From an uncultured Muribaculaceae bacterium (GTDB lineage: Bacteria; Bacteroidota; Bacteroidia; Bacteroidales; Muribaculaceae), in assembly GCA_910587545.1 (NCBI GenBank), contig CAJUMI010000010.1, forward strand, positions 1-43,722: a DNA stretch of 43,722 nt, given 5' to 3'. The notes under the pieces are model-generated. The model was not told where the DNA came from. It did not search any database and saw only the letters and a program-made list of their open reading frames with translations. Position 1 is the stretch's first letter. Each line of letters opens with the position of its first letter. A program made the position numbers and the translations under genes. Below, in pieces: positions 24,296 through 32,481 of this stretch.

Positions 24296-24646
24296 TTAGA
24301 GGAGTTTGCTGTTCTCGCGGTGTCGTGAGGCGTCACGCTCCGTCTTTTTGCGGAGATTGGAGACAAACGCTTCGGTGAGGTCGATGTCACACTGGTTGGC
24401 GATGGCCATCGTGACCCATAGAAGATCTGCGAGCTCGTCGGCGAGATCATTCTTTTCTCCGGGCTTGAATGACTGGTCGCCGAACCGGCGGGCCATGATG
24501 CGGCCTACCTCGCCGGTCTCCTCGGCGAGTATCGCCATGTTGGTGAGCGGCGAGAAATACCTCACGCCGACAGTCTTGATCCATAGGTCTACTGCTGATT
24601 GTGCATCCGCGATGCTTACAGGCTGTATGTCATTCTTTAGATTCAT
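24296..24646 (-). CDS. MazG-like nucleotide pyrophosphohydrolase
   Basis: 116 residues from the Met at 24646 (an upstream in-frame TTG lies within the promoter). The all-alpha NTP pyrophosphohydrolase motif is seen as ILAEETGEVGR (EExxE, about 41-51) followed by KNDLADELADLLWV (ExxD, about 67-80). It hydrolyses (d)NTPs to NMP and pyrophosphate, probably for pool cleaning. It is the first gene of the deoC string, and a TACTTTTG box ends seven bases before its ATG. Confidence 0.88.
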   Translation of the reverse strand: MNLKNDIQPVSIADAQSAVDLWIKTVGVRYFSPLTNMAILAEETGEVGRIMARRFGDQSFKPGEKNDLADELADLLWVTMAIANQCDIDLTEAFVSNLRKKTERDASRHRENSKLL

Positions 24647-24653
24647 ATACCCG

Positions 24654-24661
24654 CAAAAGTA
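24654..24661 (-). promoter_or_regulatory. -7 promoter element of the mazG-deoC string
   Basis: Minus-strand TACTTTTG, exact for TAnnTTTG, seven bases before the start codon, implying a leader of only a few bases. Confidence 0.5.
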
Positions 24662-24758
24662 CAAAAAAAAATTAAAACCTCCTTGTAAACATTTATTTGT
24701 CTTTAGAGCCTGTTGTTAAACATGCTCTTAGTTACGAACAAATTTTGATACAGTATCG

Positions 24759-24790
24759 TTGTAATAGGACATAGAAAAATCGTAATTTTT
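24759..24790 (+). promoter_or_regulatory. Probable rubrerythrin promoter
   Basis: TTG at 24759-24761, 21-base spacer, then TAATTTTT at 24783-24790 (one mismatch to TAnnTTTG). The gap before it also holds an imperfect hairpin (AGAGC/GCTCT, about 24705-24730). Confidence 0.5.
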
Positions 24791-24816
24791 TACCCAATTT
24801 TATAATTCTCCTTATC

Positions 24817-25395
24817 ATGGCAAATAAAACAAAAAGCATCAAGGGCACCAAGACTGAAAAATGTCTTGTCGAAGCCTATATGAGTGAGTCAGAGGCATAC
24901 ACACGCTATGTCTATTATGCAAAACAAGCTACAAAAGAAAACTATTTCGGTATCGCAGATGTCTTTCAGGAGACGGCCGACAATGAACTGCACCACGGTA
25001 AGATCTTCTTTAAATATCTTGAGGGCGGCGATGTTGATGTGGATATGAAAGTCTGTGCCGGAACCATCGGCGATACAGCCTCCAATCTAGCTCAGGCTGC
25101 ACAGGGAGAGCGTACAGAAGGCGTTGAACAATATAAAAAATCAGCAGAGATCGCCGAGTCGGAAGGCTTCACCGAGATTGCCGAACATTTCCGTGCGATT
25201 GCCAAGGTTGAGCTTCGTCACGAACGTCGTTTTGCTCGCTATAAGAAACAGGTTGAGGAAGGCACGGTGTGGAAACGCGACAAACCTATCCGTTGGCTCT
25301 GTCTTGTCTGCGGCTATGTCTACGAGGGCACCGAACCGCCTGCCGAATGCCCGGGCTGCGACCATCCGCGCGAACATTACGTGCCTCTTGATTGA
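24817..25395 (+). CDS. rbr: Rubrerythrin
   Basis: 192 residues: an N-terminal ferritin-like four-helix domain with diiron ligands in CLVEAYMSESEAYTRY (about 15-30), ETADNELHHGKIFF (about 52-65) and AKVELRHERRF (about 128-138), and a C-terminal rubredoxin domain with two pairs of Cys (LCLVCGYVYEG and AECPGCDHPRE, about 159-186). It reduces hydrogen peroxide in the cytoplasm using electrons through the rubredoxin iron, a standard oxygen-defence enzyme of anaerobes. The gene is flanked by its own promoter and a strong terminator. Confidence 0.96.
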   Translation: MANKTKSIKGTKTEKCLVEAYMSESEAYTRYVYYAKQATKENYFGIADVFQETADNELHHGKIFFKYLEGGDVDVDMKVCAGTIGDTASNLAQAAQGERTEGVEQYKKSAEIAESEGFTEIAEHFRAIAKVELRHERRFARYKKQVEEGTVWKRDKPIRWLCLVCGYVYEGTEPPAECPGCDHPREHYVPLD

Positions 25396-25427
25396 TGCTT
25401 TTAAATAGCTGAAATATAATTTATTGT

Positions 25428-25472
25428 ACATTCCCGCAGCCCGACGGGCGCTGTGGGAATGTCTCTTTTTTT
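25428..25472 (+). terminator. Rubrerythrin terminator
   Basis: Stem ACATTCCC...GGGAATGT with an inner CAGC/GCTG part, followed by CTCTTTTTTT. Confidence 0.88.
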
Positions 25473-25514
25473 GCGGGCTGTTCTTGTTAATTTTCATTTA
25501 TGGAAACATAAATA

Positions 25515-25546
25515 TTTGTAAATTCACGGCCGATTGATTAATTTTG
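25515..25546 (+). promoter_or_regulatory. Bacteroidetes-type promoter of the upxY unit
   Basis: TTTG at 25515-25518, 20-base spacer, TAATTTTG at 25539-25546 (exact). No flanking inverted repeats were found, so it does not look like the invertible promoters of Bacteroides capsule loci. Confidence 0.75.
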
Positions 25547-25570
25547 CCGTAATGATATCAAGTCAAAGTG

Positions 25571-25744
25571 ATGACTGACGCAATTATTTTAATGCTAATG
25601 CAGAGACAACAACCATCGACTGTTTCATGTCGCGCTGTCCCCGTTGAACTGGAAAAACACTGTCATCCACGGATAAGCACCTGCGAAGCGGAAAATAGTA
25701 TCGAGTCTGAACTATTGGCCTTTATTATAAAAGAAACAGCATGA
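25571..25744 (+). CDS. 57-residue ORF coupled to upxY, function unknown
   Basis: An open frame MTDAIILMLMQRQQPSTVSC... of 57 residues whose last codons overlap the upxY start as ATGA. Alternative in-frame Met codons occur at 25592 and 25598. The C-terminal half is acidic and helical (ENSIESELLAFIIKETA). No family is recognised. It fills most of the leader between promoter and upxY, and the four-base overlap is the usual sign of translational coupling. It could be a leader peptide that controls upxY, a small protein, or chance; the ribosome-binding site is weak. Confidence 0.45.
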   Translation: MTDAIILMLMQRQQPSTVSCRAVPVELEKHCHPRISTCEAENSIESELLAFIIKETA

Positions 25745-26286
25745 CAGCAGAAGTTGAAGCGAAAAATTGGTTTGTGATGCGTGACCTTAAAAGGGCCAAC
25801 GCAAAAACTCCTGCATATGTTGAGTTAAGCGAGGCCGGCTTTGAGATTTTTACGCCGATGCGTTGGGTCATTTCGGAAGTCAAGGGCCGGAGAGTGCGCC
25901 GGCAGATCCCTTTCATGCAGGATCTGTTGTTTGCCCATGCCCGTAAAAGCGAGTTGGATCCTATAGTCTCTCGCACTCCGACGCTCCAGTTCCGCTATGT
26001 CAAGGGTAAGGCATTCCGCGACCCGTTGACTGTCCCTGCCAACGATATGAACCGATTTATATATGCCGTAAAATCAACATCCAATCCCCAATATTATTCG
26101 CCTGACGAAATAACTGCCGGTATGATCGGGCGCAGAGTCCGTATAATCGGCGGTGCGCTTGACTCTTATGAAGGTTTTCTGTTGAAAGTGCGCGGCGCAC
26201 GACGGAAAAGATTACTGATCGGACTGTCCTCCATCCTGACCATGACCGTAGAAGTCGAGTCTGAGTTCATCGAGTTCTTAAACTAA
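25741..26286 (+). CDS. upxY: UpxY-family transcription antiterminator (NusG paralogue)
   Basis: 181 residues. The NusG N-terminal domain is seen at about 8-105 (NWFVMRDLKRANAKTPAYVE, IPFMQDLLFAHARKSELDP, LQFRYVKGKAFRDPLTVPA) and a KOW-like C-terminal part at about 122-181 (IGRRVRIIGGALDSYEGFL, RLLIGLSSILTMTVEVES). In Bacteroides such proteins, first in capsule operons, let RNA polymerase read through the leader of their own operon. Here it precedes a sugar dehydratase gene by 34 bases. No upxZ partner follows. Confidence 0.92.
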   Translation: MTAEVEAKNWFVMRDLKRANAKTPAYVELSEAGFEIFTPMRWVISEVKGRRVRRQIPFMQDLLFAHARKSELDPIVSRTPTLQFRYVKGKAFRDPLTVPANDMNRFIYAVKSTSNPQYYSPDEITAGMIGRRVRIIGGALDSYEGFLLKVRGARRKRLLIGLSSILTMTVEVESEFIEFLN

Positions 26287-26320
26287 CGGATTATAATCAA
26301 TCAAATCACACTATAAAATA

Positions 26321-28231
26321 ATGAAGTCGATTAAAGATATAGCCCAATGGTATTTTTCGCGCAGAGCTCTCCCTTACTGGAGCATCATGCTTATGGACTG
26401 CGCAATAGTGATCCTGTCCGGCATACTTGCATTTCTGATCCATCACGGGGCGGCCCAGACTACTAGGCTTATCATTCCGCTGCTTGCAACCCTGGCCGTC
26501 TATTCTCTGTTGTTCCTTGTGAGCTTCCGCATTTTCAGAACCTACTCGGGCATAGTTCGTTTTTCGTCTTTCATCGATCTGAGAAAAATAGGCATGGCTG
26601 TTGTCGGAGGCATGGTTCTGGTGCTTATTTTGCAGTCCGTTTTTGCTTTCGACCATTTCAAAGTGGGTCTTAAGGTCACTGATGTCCTCATGATGGGCTT
26701 TCTGGCCATCATACTGATGTGGTCGATCAGGATCTGGGTAAAGGCTCTGTATGACGGAACTATACGTGCCAACCGCAAGACTCAGGTTTTTATCTATGGT
26801 GTCCGTCAGGGCGGTGTGGCTCTCGCGAAGAGCATCAATTCGCGTATTGACTCGCCGTATCTGATATCCGGCTTTGTGACAGACTGTGACGATGTCGCCC
26901 ACAAAGACCTTATGGGTGTCAAGATCTACAGCAATGATGTGAATCTGCCTGCTATAATGAAAGACCGAGGAGCCGACACACTGATCGTATCTCCGCTGAA
27001 AACAGAAAAATTCCGCCGTGACCAGGCGATGATAGACATCCTGATAGACAATAATATCAACATTCTTATGATCCCTGACTATCAGGAGTGGGACGGCAAG
27101 TCAGACCTTAACGTCAGCAAGCTAAAGCCTGTTAACGCCGAAGATCTGTTGCCTCGTGACAAAATCGAGATTGACATGCAGGCTGCGGCCGATCTGCTTA
27201 ACGGCAAGCGTGTGATGATTACCGGAGCGGCCGGTAGTATAGGCTCAGAGATGGTACGCCAGATTGCGGCCTACAATCCTGCCGAGCTGATACTCGTCGA
27301 CCAGGCAGAGACACCTATGCACGACATCAAGTTGATGATGCACAAGAACTGGCCCGGCATCAAGGCTCATTCGATTGTCGCCGATATCTCCAATCATGGC
27401 CGAATGGATCAGATATTCAACGACTTCAAACCCGAATATGTCTTCCATGCCGCTGCCTACAAGCATGTTCCGATGATGGAAGACAATCCTTATGAGAGCA
27501 TCGAGAATAATGTCAACGGCACCTGTATAATCGCCGATCTCGCCGTCAAGTACGCAACAAAGAAATTTGTGATGGTATCGACTGACAAGGCCGTCAACCC
27601 GACCAACGTCATGGGATGCTCGAAGCGTATCTGCGAGATATATGTGCAGTCGCTTGACAAGGCAATCAAGGAAGGCAAAGTCAAAGGTGTGACTCAATTT
27701 GTGACAACTCGTTTCGGCAACGTGCTCGGATCAAATGGATCAGTCATCCCCCTCTTCAAGGAGCAGCTTAAGAACGGCGGTCCGATCACCGTGACCCACC
27801 CTGACATCATCCGCTTCTTCATGCTCATTCCCGAGGCCTGTAAGCTCGTCATCGAGGCCGGTACGATGGGCAATGGCGGCGAGATCTTTGTGTTCGACAT
27901 GGGCAAACCGGTGCGTATTGCCGATTTGGCCGAGCGCATGATCAAACTCAGCGGAGCCAGAGGTGTCAAGATCGAATACACCGGTTTGCGCGACGGTGAG
28001 AAGCTCTACGAGGAAGTCCTTAATGACGCTGAAATCACGCTCCCGACTTTCCATCCCAAAATCAAGATCGCCAAGGTCAGAGAGTATGACTACGACAGCG
28101 TCAGCGGGGAGATCGCCGAACTCATCGACATAGCCCGTAATGGCGACGACATGTCGACCGTTGCCAAGATGAAGAGTATAGTCATTGAATTCAAGAGCCA
28201 GCACTCACGTTTCGAAGTTCTTGATAAATAG
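26321..28231 (+). CDS. Membrane-bound UDP-sugar 4,6-dehydratase, WbpM/CapD/FlaA1 type
   Basis: 636 residues. Four N-terminal membrane helices (about 20-135), a first Rossmann region (about 145-260), and the SDR catalytic domain (about 290-600) with ITGAAGSIGSEMV (NAD-binding Gly motif), HAAAYKHVPMME, VSTDKAVNPTNVMGCSKR and TRFGNVLGSNGSV. The usual Tyr of the YxxxK pair is Met (MxxxK), as in the WbpM/PglF group that makes UDP-4-keto-6-deoxy sugars from UDP-GlcNAc. It should act at the inner membrane in the first step of a surface glycan. It is the only biosynthetic gene after upxY; a terminator follows at once. Confidence 0.93.
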   Translation: MKSIKDIAQWYFSRRALPYWSIMLMDCAIVILSGILAFLIHHGAAQTTRLIIPLLATLAVYSLLFLVSFRIFRTYSGIVRFSSFIDLRKIGMAVVGGMVLVLILQSVFAFDHFKVGLKVTDVLMMGFLAIILMWSIRIWVKALYDGTIRANRKTQVFIYGVRQGGVALAKSINSRIDSPYLISGFVTDCDDVAHKDLMGVKIYSNDVNLPAIMKDRGADTLIVSPLKTEKFRRDQAMIDILIDNNINILMIPDYQEWDGKSDLNVSKLKPVNAEDLLPRDKIEIDMQAAADLLNGKRVMITGAAGSIGSEMVRQIAAYNPAELILVDQAETPMHDIKLMMHKNWPGIKAHSIVADISNHGRMDQIFNDFKPEYVFHAAAYKHVPMMEDNPYESIENNVNGTCIIADLAVKYATKKFVMVSTDKAVNPTNVMGCSKRICEIYVQSLDKAIKEGKVKGVTQFVTTRFGNVLGSNGSVIPLFKEQLKNGGPITVTHPDIIRFFMLIPEACKLVIEAGTMGNGGEIFVFDMGKPVRIADLAERMIKLSGARGVKIEYTGLRDGEKLYEEVLNDAEITLPTFHPKIKIAKVREYDYDSVSGEIAELIDIARNGDDMSTVAKMKSIVIEFKSQHSRFEVLDK

Positions 28232-28249
28232 ACCGCGACAGTATTTAGA

Positions 28250-28282
28250 GCCGGGAGAGTGAATTCGGGTTGCACTCCCGGC
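28250..28282 (+). terminator. Terminator of the upxY-dehydratase unit
   Basis: GC-rich stem GCCGGGAG...CTCCCGGC with an inner bulge, 19 bases after the dehydratase stop, followed by GTTTATAAT. Confidence 0.75.
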
Positions 28283-28334
28283 GTTTATAATAGACTACTT
28301 AATGTTGAATTTAAAATGTTTTGCCTATGTTTAA

Positions 28335-28515
28335 CTATTTGAAGAGAGCGATACGATGGTATTGCAATGAAAGTGCAAAAGTCTATGATGACAGTTTACA
28401 CACGCATGTGTGCCATGCTCGTCGTTGAGCAAATCTGACTCATAGATCATCCCCAGCCTATGCGGCTGAAAGTTTTTAAGGTCTTGACCTGCAATCCGTG
28501 CGGTCGAGGCTTTTT
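28335..28515 (+). ncRNA. Candidate structured small RNA
   Basis: Part of a 530-base gap without a gene. Hairpins in order: TTGCA/TGCAA (28362-28378); a closing stem TCTATGA (28382-28388) with TCATAGA (28440-28446) enclosing CACAC/GTGTG (28399-28412) and GCTC/GAGC (28417-28430); AGCC/GGCT (about 28455-28467); and a terminal hairpin at 28481-28510 followed by TTTTT. The last is a convincing intrinsic terminator, yet the upstream gene already ended at its own terminator, so a separate transcript is likely. A possible promoter is TTG (28305) with TATGTTTA (28326-28333, one mismatch). I could not match it to tmRNA, SRP, RNase P or a named riboswitch. The remaining gap up to 28761 shows only the stem below. 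Confidence 0.45.
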
Positions 28516-28543
28516 AGTATCGCAGGGTATCATTCAAAAGAAA

Positions 28544-28569
28544 GCGGTGTGTCAGGTCTGACACACCGC
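28544..28569 (-). terminator. Perfect 11-base inverted repeat, possible terminator of topA-rluA
   Basis: GCGGTGTGTCA, loop GGTC, TGACACACCGC; on the minus strand it is followed by TTTCTTTTG. It lies about 190 bases after the rluA stop. The distance makes the role uncertain. Confidence 0.45.
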
Positions 28570-28761
28570 CGGGTAACTGTTAAACAAAGGTATAGATATA
28601 TATTTTTTCATCGGCCGGAATTAGCTGACGCTATATGAGGAGAAACGTCTGCGGCAATTTCATCCGCAACTTTATTTTTCGGGGGATTTCGATCCCTGAC
28701 GGTCACCGTTCCCGGCTGCATTCTTTGATATGTAAACGCCGCTGCGGAACCGAAAGTTCAA

Positions 28762-29688
28762 CTATTTGACCATTTTTGCAAATGGAGCGGGGATCGGCGT
28801 CGAGAAGTTCATGTCGGTGCGCGATGCCGGATGGGCGAAACGCAATGACATGGCGTGGAGAGCCAGACGGTGGATCGGAGATGTTTTCGCGCCGTACTTG
28901 CGGTCACCTGCGATGGGATGTCCGAGTTCTTTCATGTGGACTCGGATCTGGTTCTTGCGGCCGGTCTCGAGCTGAACCTCTACAAGCGTATAGCCGTTGG
29001 CTGTCTTGAGCACGCGGTAGCGGGTGACGGCAAGCTGTCCTGCTTCAGGATTGTCAGTCGAATATACTTCGTGCTGGCTTGTCTCGGCGAGATAGCTGCG
29101 TATCTCGCCTTCCTCCTGTTCGAGCTTGCCTTCGACGACGCAGACATAGCGGCGCTCAAGCACCATGTTGTTCCAGTTGTGCTGCATGGCTTCCTTGGCT
29201 CTGACGTTCTTGGCAAACATCATCAGTCCCGAGGTGTGCTGGTCGAGGCGGTGGACAATAAACAGTTTGTTGCGCGGGTCGACGCGCTTGAGATAGTCGC
29301 GCAGTATGGAGTAGGCTGTGCCTGTCTTGATTTTGTCGGTGCCGACTGACAGCAGACCGTAGCCTTTGTTGACCACTACGATGTCATCGTCCTCGTAGAC
29401 GATCGACAGGCGTGGATTTCTAAGGGTCTGAAATTCTCGCGAGGTGTTGACCGCGACATTGTCGCCCGATTGCAGCTCGAAGTCAAACTGCGTGGTGACG
29501 TTGCCGTTGACCATCACCTGACGGTGCTTCAGATAGTCCTTCACTGTGGTGCGCTTGCGGTCAGACATGGCCGTAAGCAGAAACTGCAGCAGCTGAGTCG
29601 TCTCCCTCGGGCGAAAGTCGAGTATTATGTCGGGACGGAACGGCGCGCGTTCGGCACCGGGTTTGGCTGAAAGGTTTTTTCTCATCAT
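28762..29688 (-). CDS. RluA-family RNA pseudouridine synthase
   Basis: 308 residues: an N-terminal S4-like segment (about 30-80, TTVKDYLKHRQVMVNGN) and the RluA catalytic domain with VVVNKGYGLLSVG (about 104-116) and IVHRLDQHTSGLMMFAK (about 144-160; catalytic Asp149), followed by LETGRKNQIRVHMKELGHPI. It converts specified uridines of rRNA or tRNA into pseudouridine; the exact site cannot be read from sequence. Its ATGATG start overlaps the topA stop by 4 bases, indicating an operon. Confidence 0.93.
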   Translation of the reverse strand: MMRKNLSAKPGAERAPFRPDIILDFRPRETTQLLQFLLTAMSDRKRTTVKDYLKHRQVMVNGNVTTQFDFELQSGDNVAVNTSREFQTLRNPRLSIVYEDDDIVVVNKGYGLLSVGTDKIKTGTAYSILRDYLKRVDPRNKLFIVHRLDQHTSGLMMFAKNVRAKEAMQHNWNNMVLERRYVCVVEGKLEQEEGEIRSYLAETSQHEVYSTDNPEAGQLAVTRYRVLKTANGYTLVEVQLETGRKNQIRVHMKELGHPIAGDRKYGAKTSPIHRLALHAMSLRFAHPASRTDMNFSTPIPAPFAKMVK

Positions 29689-32015
29689 TTGGATTTTTTA
29701 CGCGATGACACCCTGGTTTTCTTGGGTTTGGCTTCCTGAGAGTTGACAATCTCCATGACTTCGTCGTAGGAGAGGGCTGACGGATCTGTGAAAGTGCGCG
29801 GGATCTTGAAGTTGTCCTTTTTGTAGGCGATATAGATGCCGTAGCGGCCGTTTAGTATACGCAGCTCGGGATCCTGATCGAAGACTTTCACTACTTTTTT
29901 CTCTTCGGCCTCGCGTTTGGCGCGTATCAGTTCAATCGCTTCCTCAAGCGATAGGGCTGCGGGCTCGATATCCTTGGGGATAGAGATAAATTTGCCTTGA
30001 TGGCGCACGTATGGGCCGAAGCGGCCGATGGCCACCACGACCTCGGCGTCTTCATATTCGCCGATGGTGCGCGGGAAATCGAAGAGACTCAGCGCTTCGT
30101 CGAGAGTGATAGTCGACACTGACTGGCCTTTGAGCAGCGAGGCAAAGCGAGGTTTGTTGTCGCCGTCGCCGGTGCCTATCTGGACAAGCGGACCGAAGCG
30201 TCCGATCTTGACGCTCACCTGTTCGCCGGTGGCGGGATCTTTGCCGAGTATGCGTTCTCCGACCTTATGCTCGAGCTTGATGTTCAGGGCCTTGTCGACT
30301 TCGGGATGAAACAGTTTGTAGAAATCGTCCATTTCCTTGTCCCAGGGGAGTTTGCCTTCGGCGATGTCGTCGAATTTCTCCTCGACGCGGGCTGTGAAAT
30401 TATAGTCGAGTATGTCGGGGAAAAATTCGGTCAGGAATGTGTTGACGACAGTTCCAATGTCGGTCGGTATCAGTTTGCCCTTTTCAGATCCGACCGTTTC
30501 GGCCTTTTTCTTTTCGGTGATCCTGCCTTTTTTTAGCGTAAGAGTGTCGAAAGTGCGTTTAATGCCTTCTTTTTCACCTTTCTCCACATATTCGCGCTGC
30601 TGTATTGTTGAGATCGTCGGAGCGTAGGTCGACGGACGCCCTATGCCGAGCTCTTCCATCTTCTTTACAAGTGATGCCTCGGTGTAGCGCGGCGGCTGTT
30701 GGGTGAAACGCTCTGTCGCGGTGATCTCTTCGGGAGTCAAGGTCTGTCCGATGGCGACAGCGGGAAGGGTGAGCATGCCTTCTTCGGCCTCTTCGTCATC
30801 GGGGCTTTCAATGTAGACACGGAGAAAACCGTCAAAACGGATGATCTCTCCGGTGGCTGTGAAATGTTCGTTGCGGGCGGCTGGACTGATGTCGATAGTG
30901 GTTTTCTCAACTTCGGCGTCGGCCATCTGAGAGGCTATCGTGCGTTTCCAGATCAGAGAGTAGAGCCTTTTTTCCTGAGAGTTGCCTTCGATCGACGAGT
31001 GGCTGATATATGTCGGACGTATAGCTTCATGCGCTTCCTGAGCACCTTTCGAATTGGTATGATAGCGGCGCACTTTCAGATATTCCGACCCTATGTTGTT
31101 GTTGATCTCCTCAGAGATCGAAGCGATGGCCTCGTTGGACAGGTTGACGGAGTCGGTACGCATATATGTGATATGTCCGGCCTCGTAGAGACGCTGGGCG
31201 ACCATCATGGTCTGCGAGACCGTGAAACCGAGTTTGCGCGACGCTTCCTGTTGGAGCGTGGAGGTGGTGAAAGGTGGCGCAGGACTTTTCTTGAGCGGCC
31301 TCACATTGATGTCACTGACCGAGAATGTCGTCGCGGCGCAGTCCTCGAGGAAGGCCTTTGCCGAGGCGATGTCGGGCAGGCGGCGGCTGAGTTCCGATTT
31401 TAATTGATGCGTGCCGTCAACTGAAAAGTTGGCGTTAATCCTGAAAAACGGTTCGCTTACAAAATTCTTTATCTCTTCCTCGCGTTCGACAATCAGGCGC
31501 ACGGCCACAGACTGGACGCGTCCTGCCGACAGGGCGGGCTTGATTTTCTTCCACAGGACGGGCGATAGCTCGAAACCGACGATGCGGTCAAGCACACGTC
31601 GTGCCTGCTGGGCGTCGACACGGTTGATGTCGATCGACCTCGGATTGGCGATGGCATTGAGGATGGCGTTTTTGGTGATTTCGTGAAATACTATTCGACG
31701 CGTGTTCTCGGGCTTGAGGCCAAGCACTTCGTAGAGGTGCCATGCGATAGCCTCTCCCTCGCGGTCCTCATCGGAAGCGAGCCATACGGTCTGAGCGTCC
31801 GCGGCAGCCTTTTTGAGTTCGGAGACAAGCTGTTTTTTGTCGTCGGGGATCTCGTAGACAGGCTTGAACCCGTTGTCGATATCGATGCTGAAACTTTTTT
31901 TCTTAAGGTCACGGATATGGCCGTAGCTCGACATGACCTTATAGTCTTTGCCGAGGAATTTTTCGATTGTTTTTGCTTTTGCGGGAGATTCGACTATTAC
32001 GAGATTTTTCAGCAT
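29685..32015 (-). CDS. topA: DNA topoisomerase I (type IA)
   Basis: 776 residues from the Met at 32015 (the frame extends further but MLKNLVIVESPAKAKTIEKF is the standard N-terminus). A Toprim domain opens the protein (VESPAKAKT, SDEDREGEAIAWH), the catalytic Tyr is Tyr284 in ITYMRTDSVNLS, and GRVQSVAVRLIVERE and RYTEASLVKKMEELGIGRPS are the other core motifs. The C-terminus has repeated Toprim-C units (GRFGPLVQIG, GRFGPYVRH, GRYGIYIAY) and a Lys-rich end, with no Cys zinc ribbons, as usual in Bacteroidetes. It relaxes negative supercoils. Confidence 0.97.
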   Translation of the reverse strand: MLKNLVIVESPAKAKTIEKFLGKDYKVMSSYGHIRDLKKKSFSIDIDNGFKPVYEIPDDKKQLVSELKKAAADAQTVWLASDEDREGEAIAWHLYEVLGLKPENTRRIVFHEITKNAILNAIANPRSIDINRVDAQQARRVLDRIVGFELSPVLWKKIKPALSAGRVQSVAVRLIVEREEEIKNFVSEPFFRINANFSVDGTHQLKSELSRRLPDIASAKAFLEDCAATTFSVSDINVRPLKKSPAPPFTTSTLQQEASRKLGFTVSQTMMVAQRLYEAGHITYMRTDSVNLSNEAIASISEEINNNIGSEYLKVRRYHTNSKGAQEAHEAIRPTYISHSSIEGNSQEKRLYSLIWKRTIASQMADAEVEKTTIDISPAARNEHFTATGEIIRFDGFLRVYIESPDDEEAEEGMLTLPAVAIGQTLTPEEITATERFTQQPPRYTEASLVKKMEELGIGRPSTYAPTISTIQQREYVEKGEKEGIKRTFDTLTLKKGRITEKKKAETVGSEKGKLIPTDIGTVVNTFLTEFFPDILDYNFTARVEEKFDDIAEGKLPWDKEMDDFYKLFHPEVDKALNIKLEHKVGERILGKDPATGEQVSVKIGRFGPLVQIGTGDGDNKPRFASLLKGQSVSTITLDEALSLFDFPRTIGEYEDAEVVVAIGRFGPYVRHQGKFISIPKDIEPAALSLEEAIELIRAKREAEEKKVVKVFDQDPELRILNGRYGIYIAYKKDNFKIPRTFTDPSALSYDEVMEIVNSQEAKPKKTRVSSRKKSK

Positions 32016-32043
32016 AGTATTTCCGTTTTTTAATTTCGAGCGA

Positions 32044-32051
32044 CAAATGTA
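32044..32051 (-). promoter_or_regulatory. -7 promoter element of topA
   Basis: Minus-strand TACATTTG, exact for TAnnTTTG, 28 bases before the topA start. No firm -33 element. Confidence 0.5.
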
Positions 32052-32190
32052 GTCAAAAAAATCCAACTACACATTAATCTATATTTATATATATACCCAG
32101 ACAATGGAATCCAACAGAAACGCGCAGGTAGTACAATACGGTTCAAATAAGTGTATTTCCCTGATTTTGGTTGACTTGTTTGCGTCCAAA

Positions 32191-32268
32191 ATTGTGGGGA
32201 CGTACGGCTCGTACGTCCTGCAATAACAAATTGGTAATCAGGACGCACGAGCCGTGCGTCCCTACAAT
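32191..32268. repeat. Pair of inverted palindromic REP-like elements
   Basis: Two 21-base palindromes, GGACGTACG-GCT-CGTACGTCC (32198-32218) and GGACGCACG-AGC-CGTGCGTCC (32241-32261), in opposite orientation with 22 bases between them and matching flanks (ATTGTNGGGA). The arrangement is like bacterial interspersed mosaic elements. It occupies the middle of the 466-base gap between topA and the next gene; the rest is A/T-rich with nothing else identified. Confidence 0.8.
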
Positions 32269-32481
32269 CAGGCGGCCGTGTTTGAAGGTGTTTTTCCTTA
32301 TTTGAACCGCTTTGCATAGGTAATATAAAGGTTGATACCCGTGAAACAGATTCAAAATATAAATTAAACTTTTTTTTAAATAATTTGGCCGTATTGAAGA
32401 TTATGGTTATCTTGGCCGCTGATTTAAAATCACATTGGATTTAACTATACCTGACATAACATAAACACAGGCATAACTATA

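Noticed and set aside
25500..25570. Invertible capsule promoter upstream of upxY
   Set aside because: Searched by eye for inverted repeats flanking the promoter and found none, and no tyrosine recombinase gene lies nearby.
28335..28515. tRNA, tmRNA, SRP RNA or RNase P RNA in the long gap
   Set aside because: None of the hallmark sequences (TTCGA arm with acceptor stem, tag frame, GNAR-type SRP loop, P4 core) was found; left as an unnamed candidate RNA.
30699..31403. Plus-strand open frame (234 codons) within topA
   Set aside because: Antisense shadow of a conserved gene, no recognisable domain.
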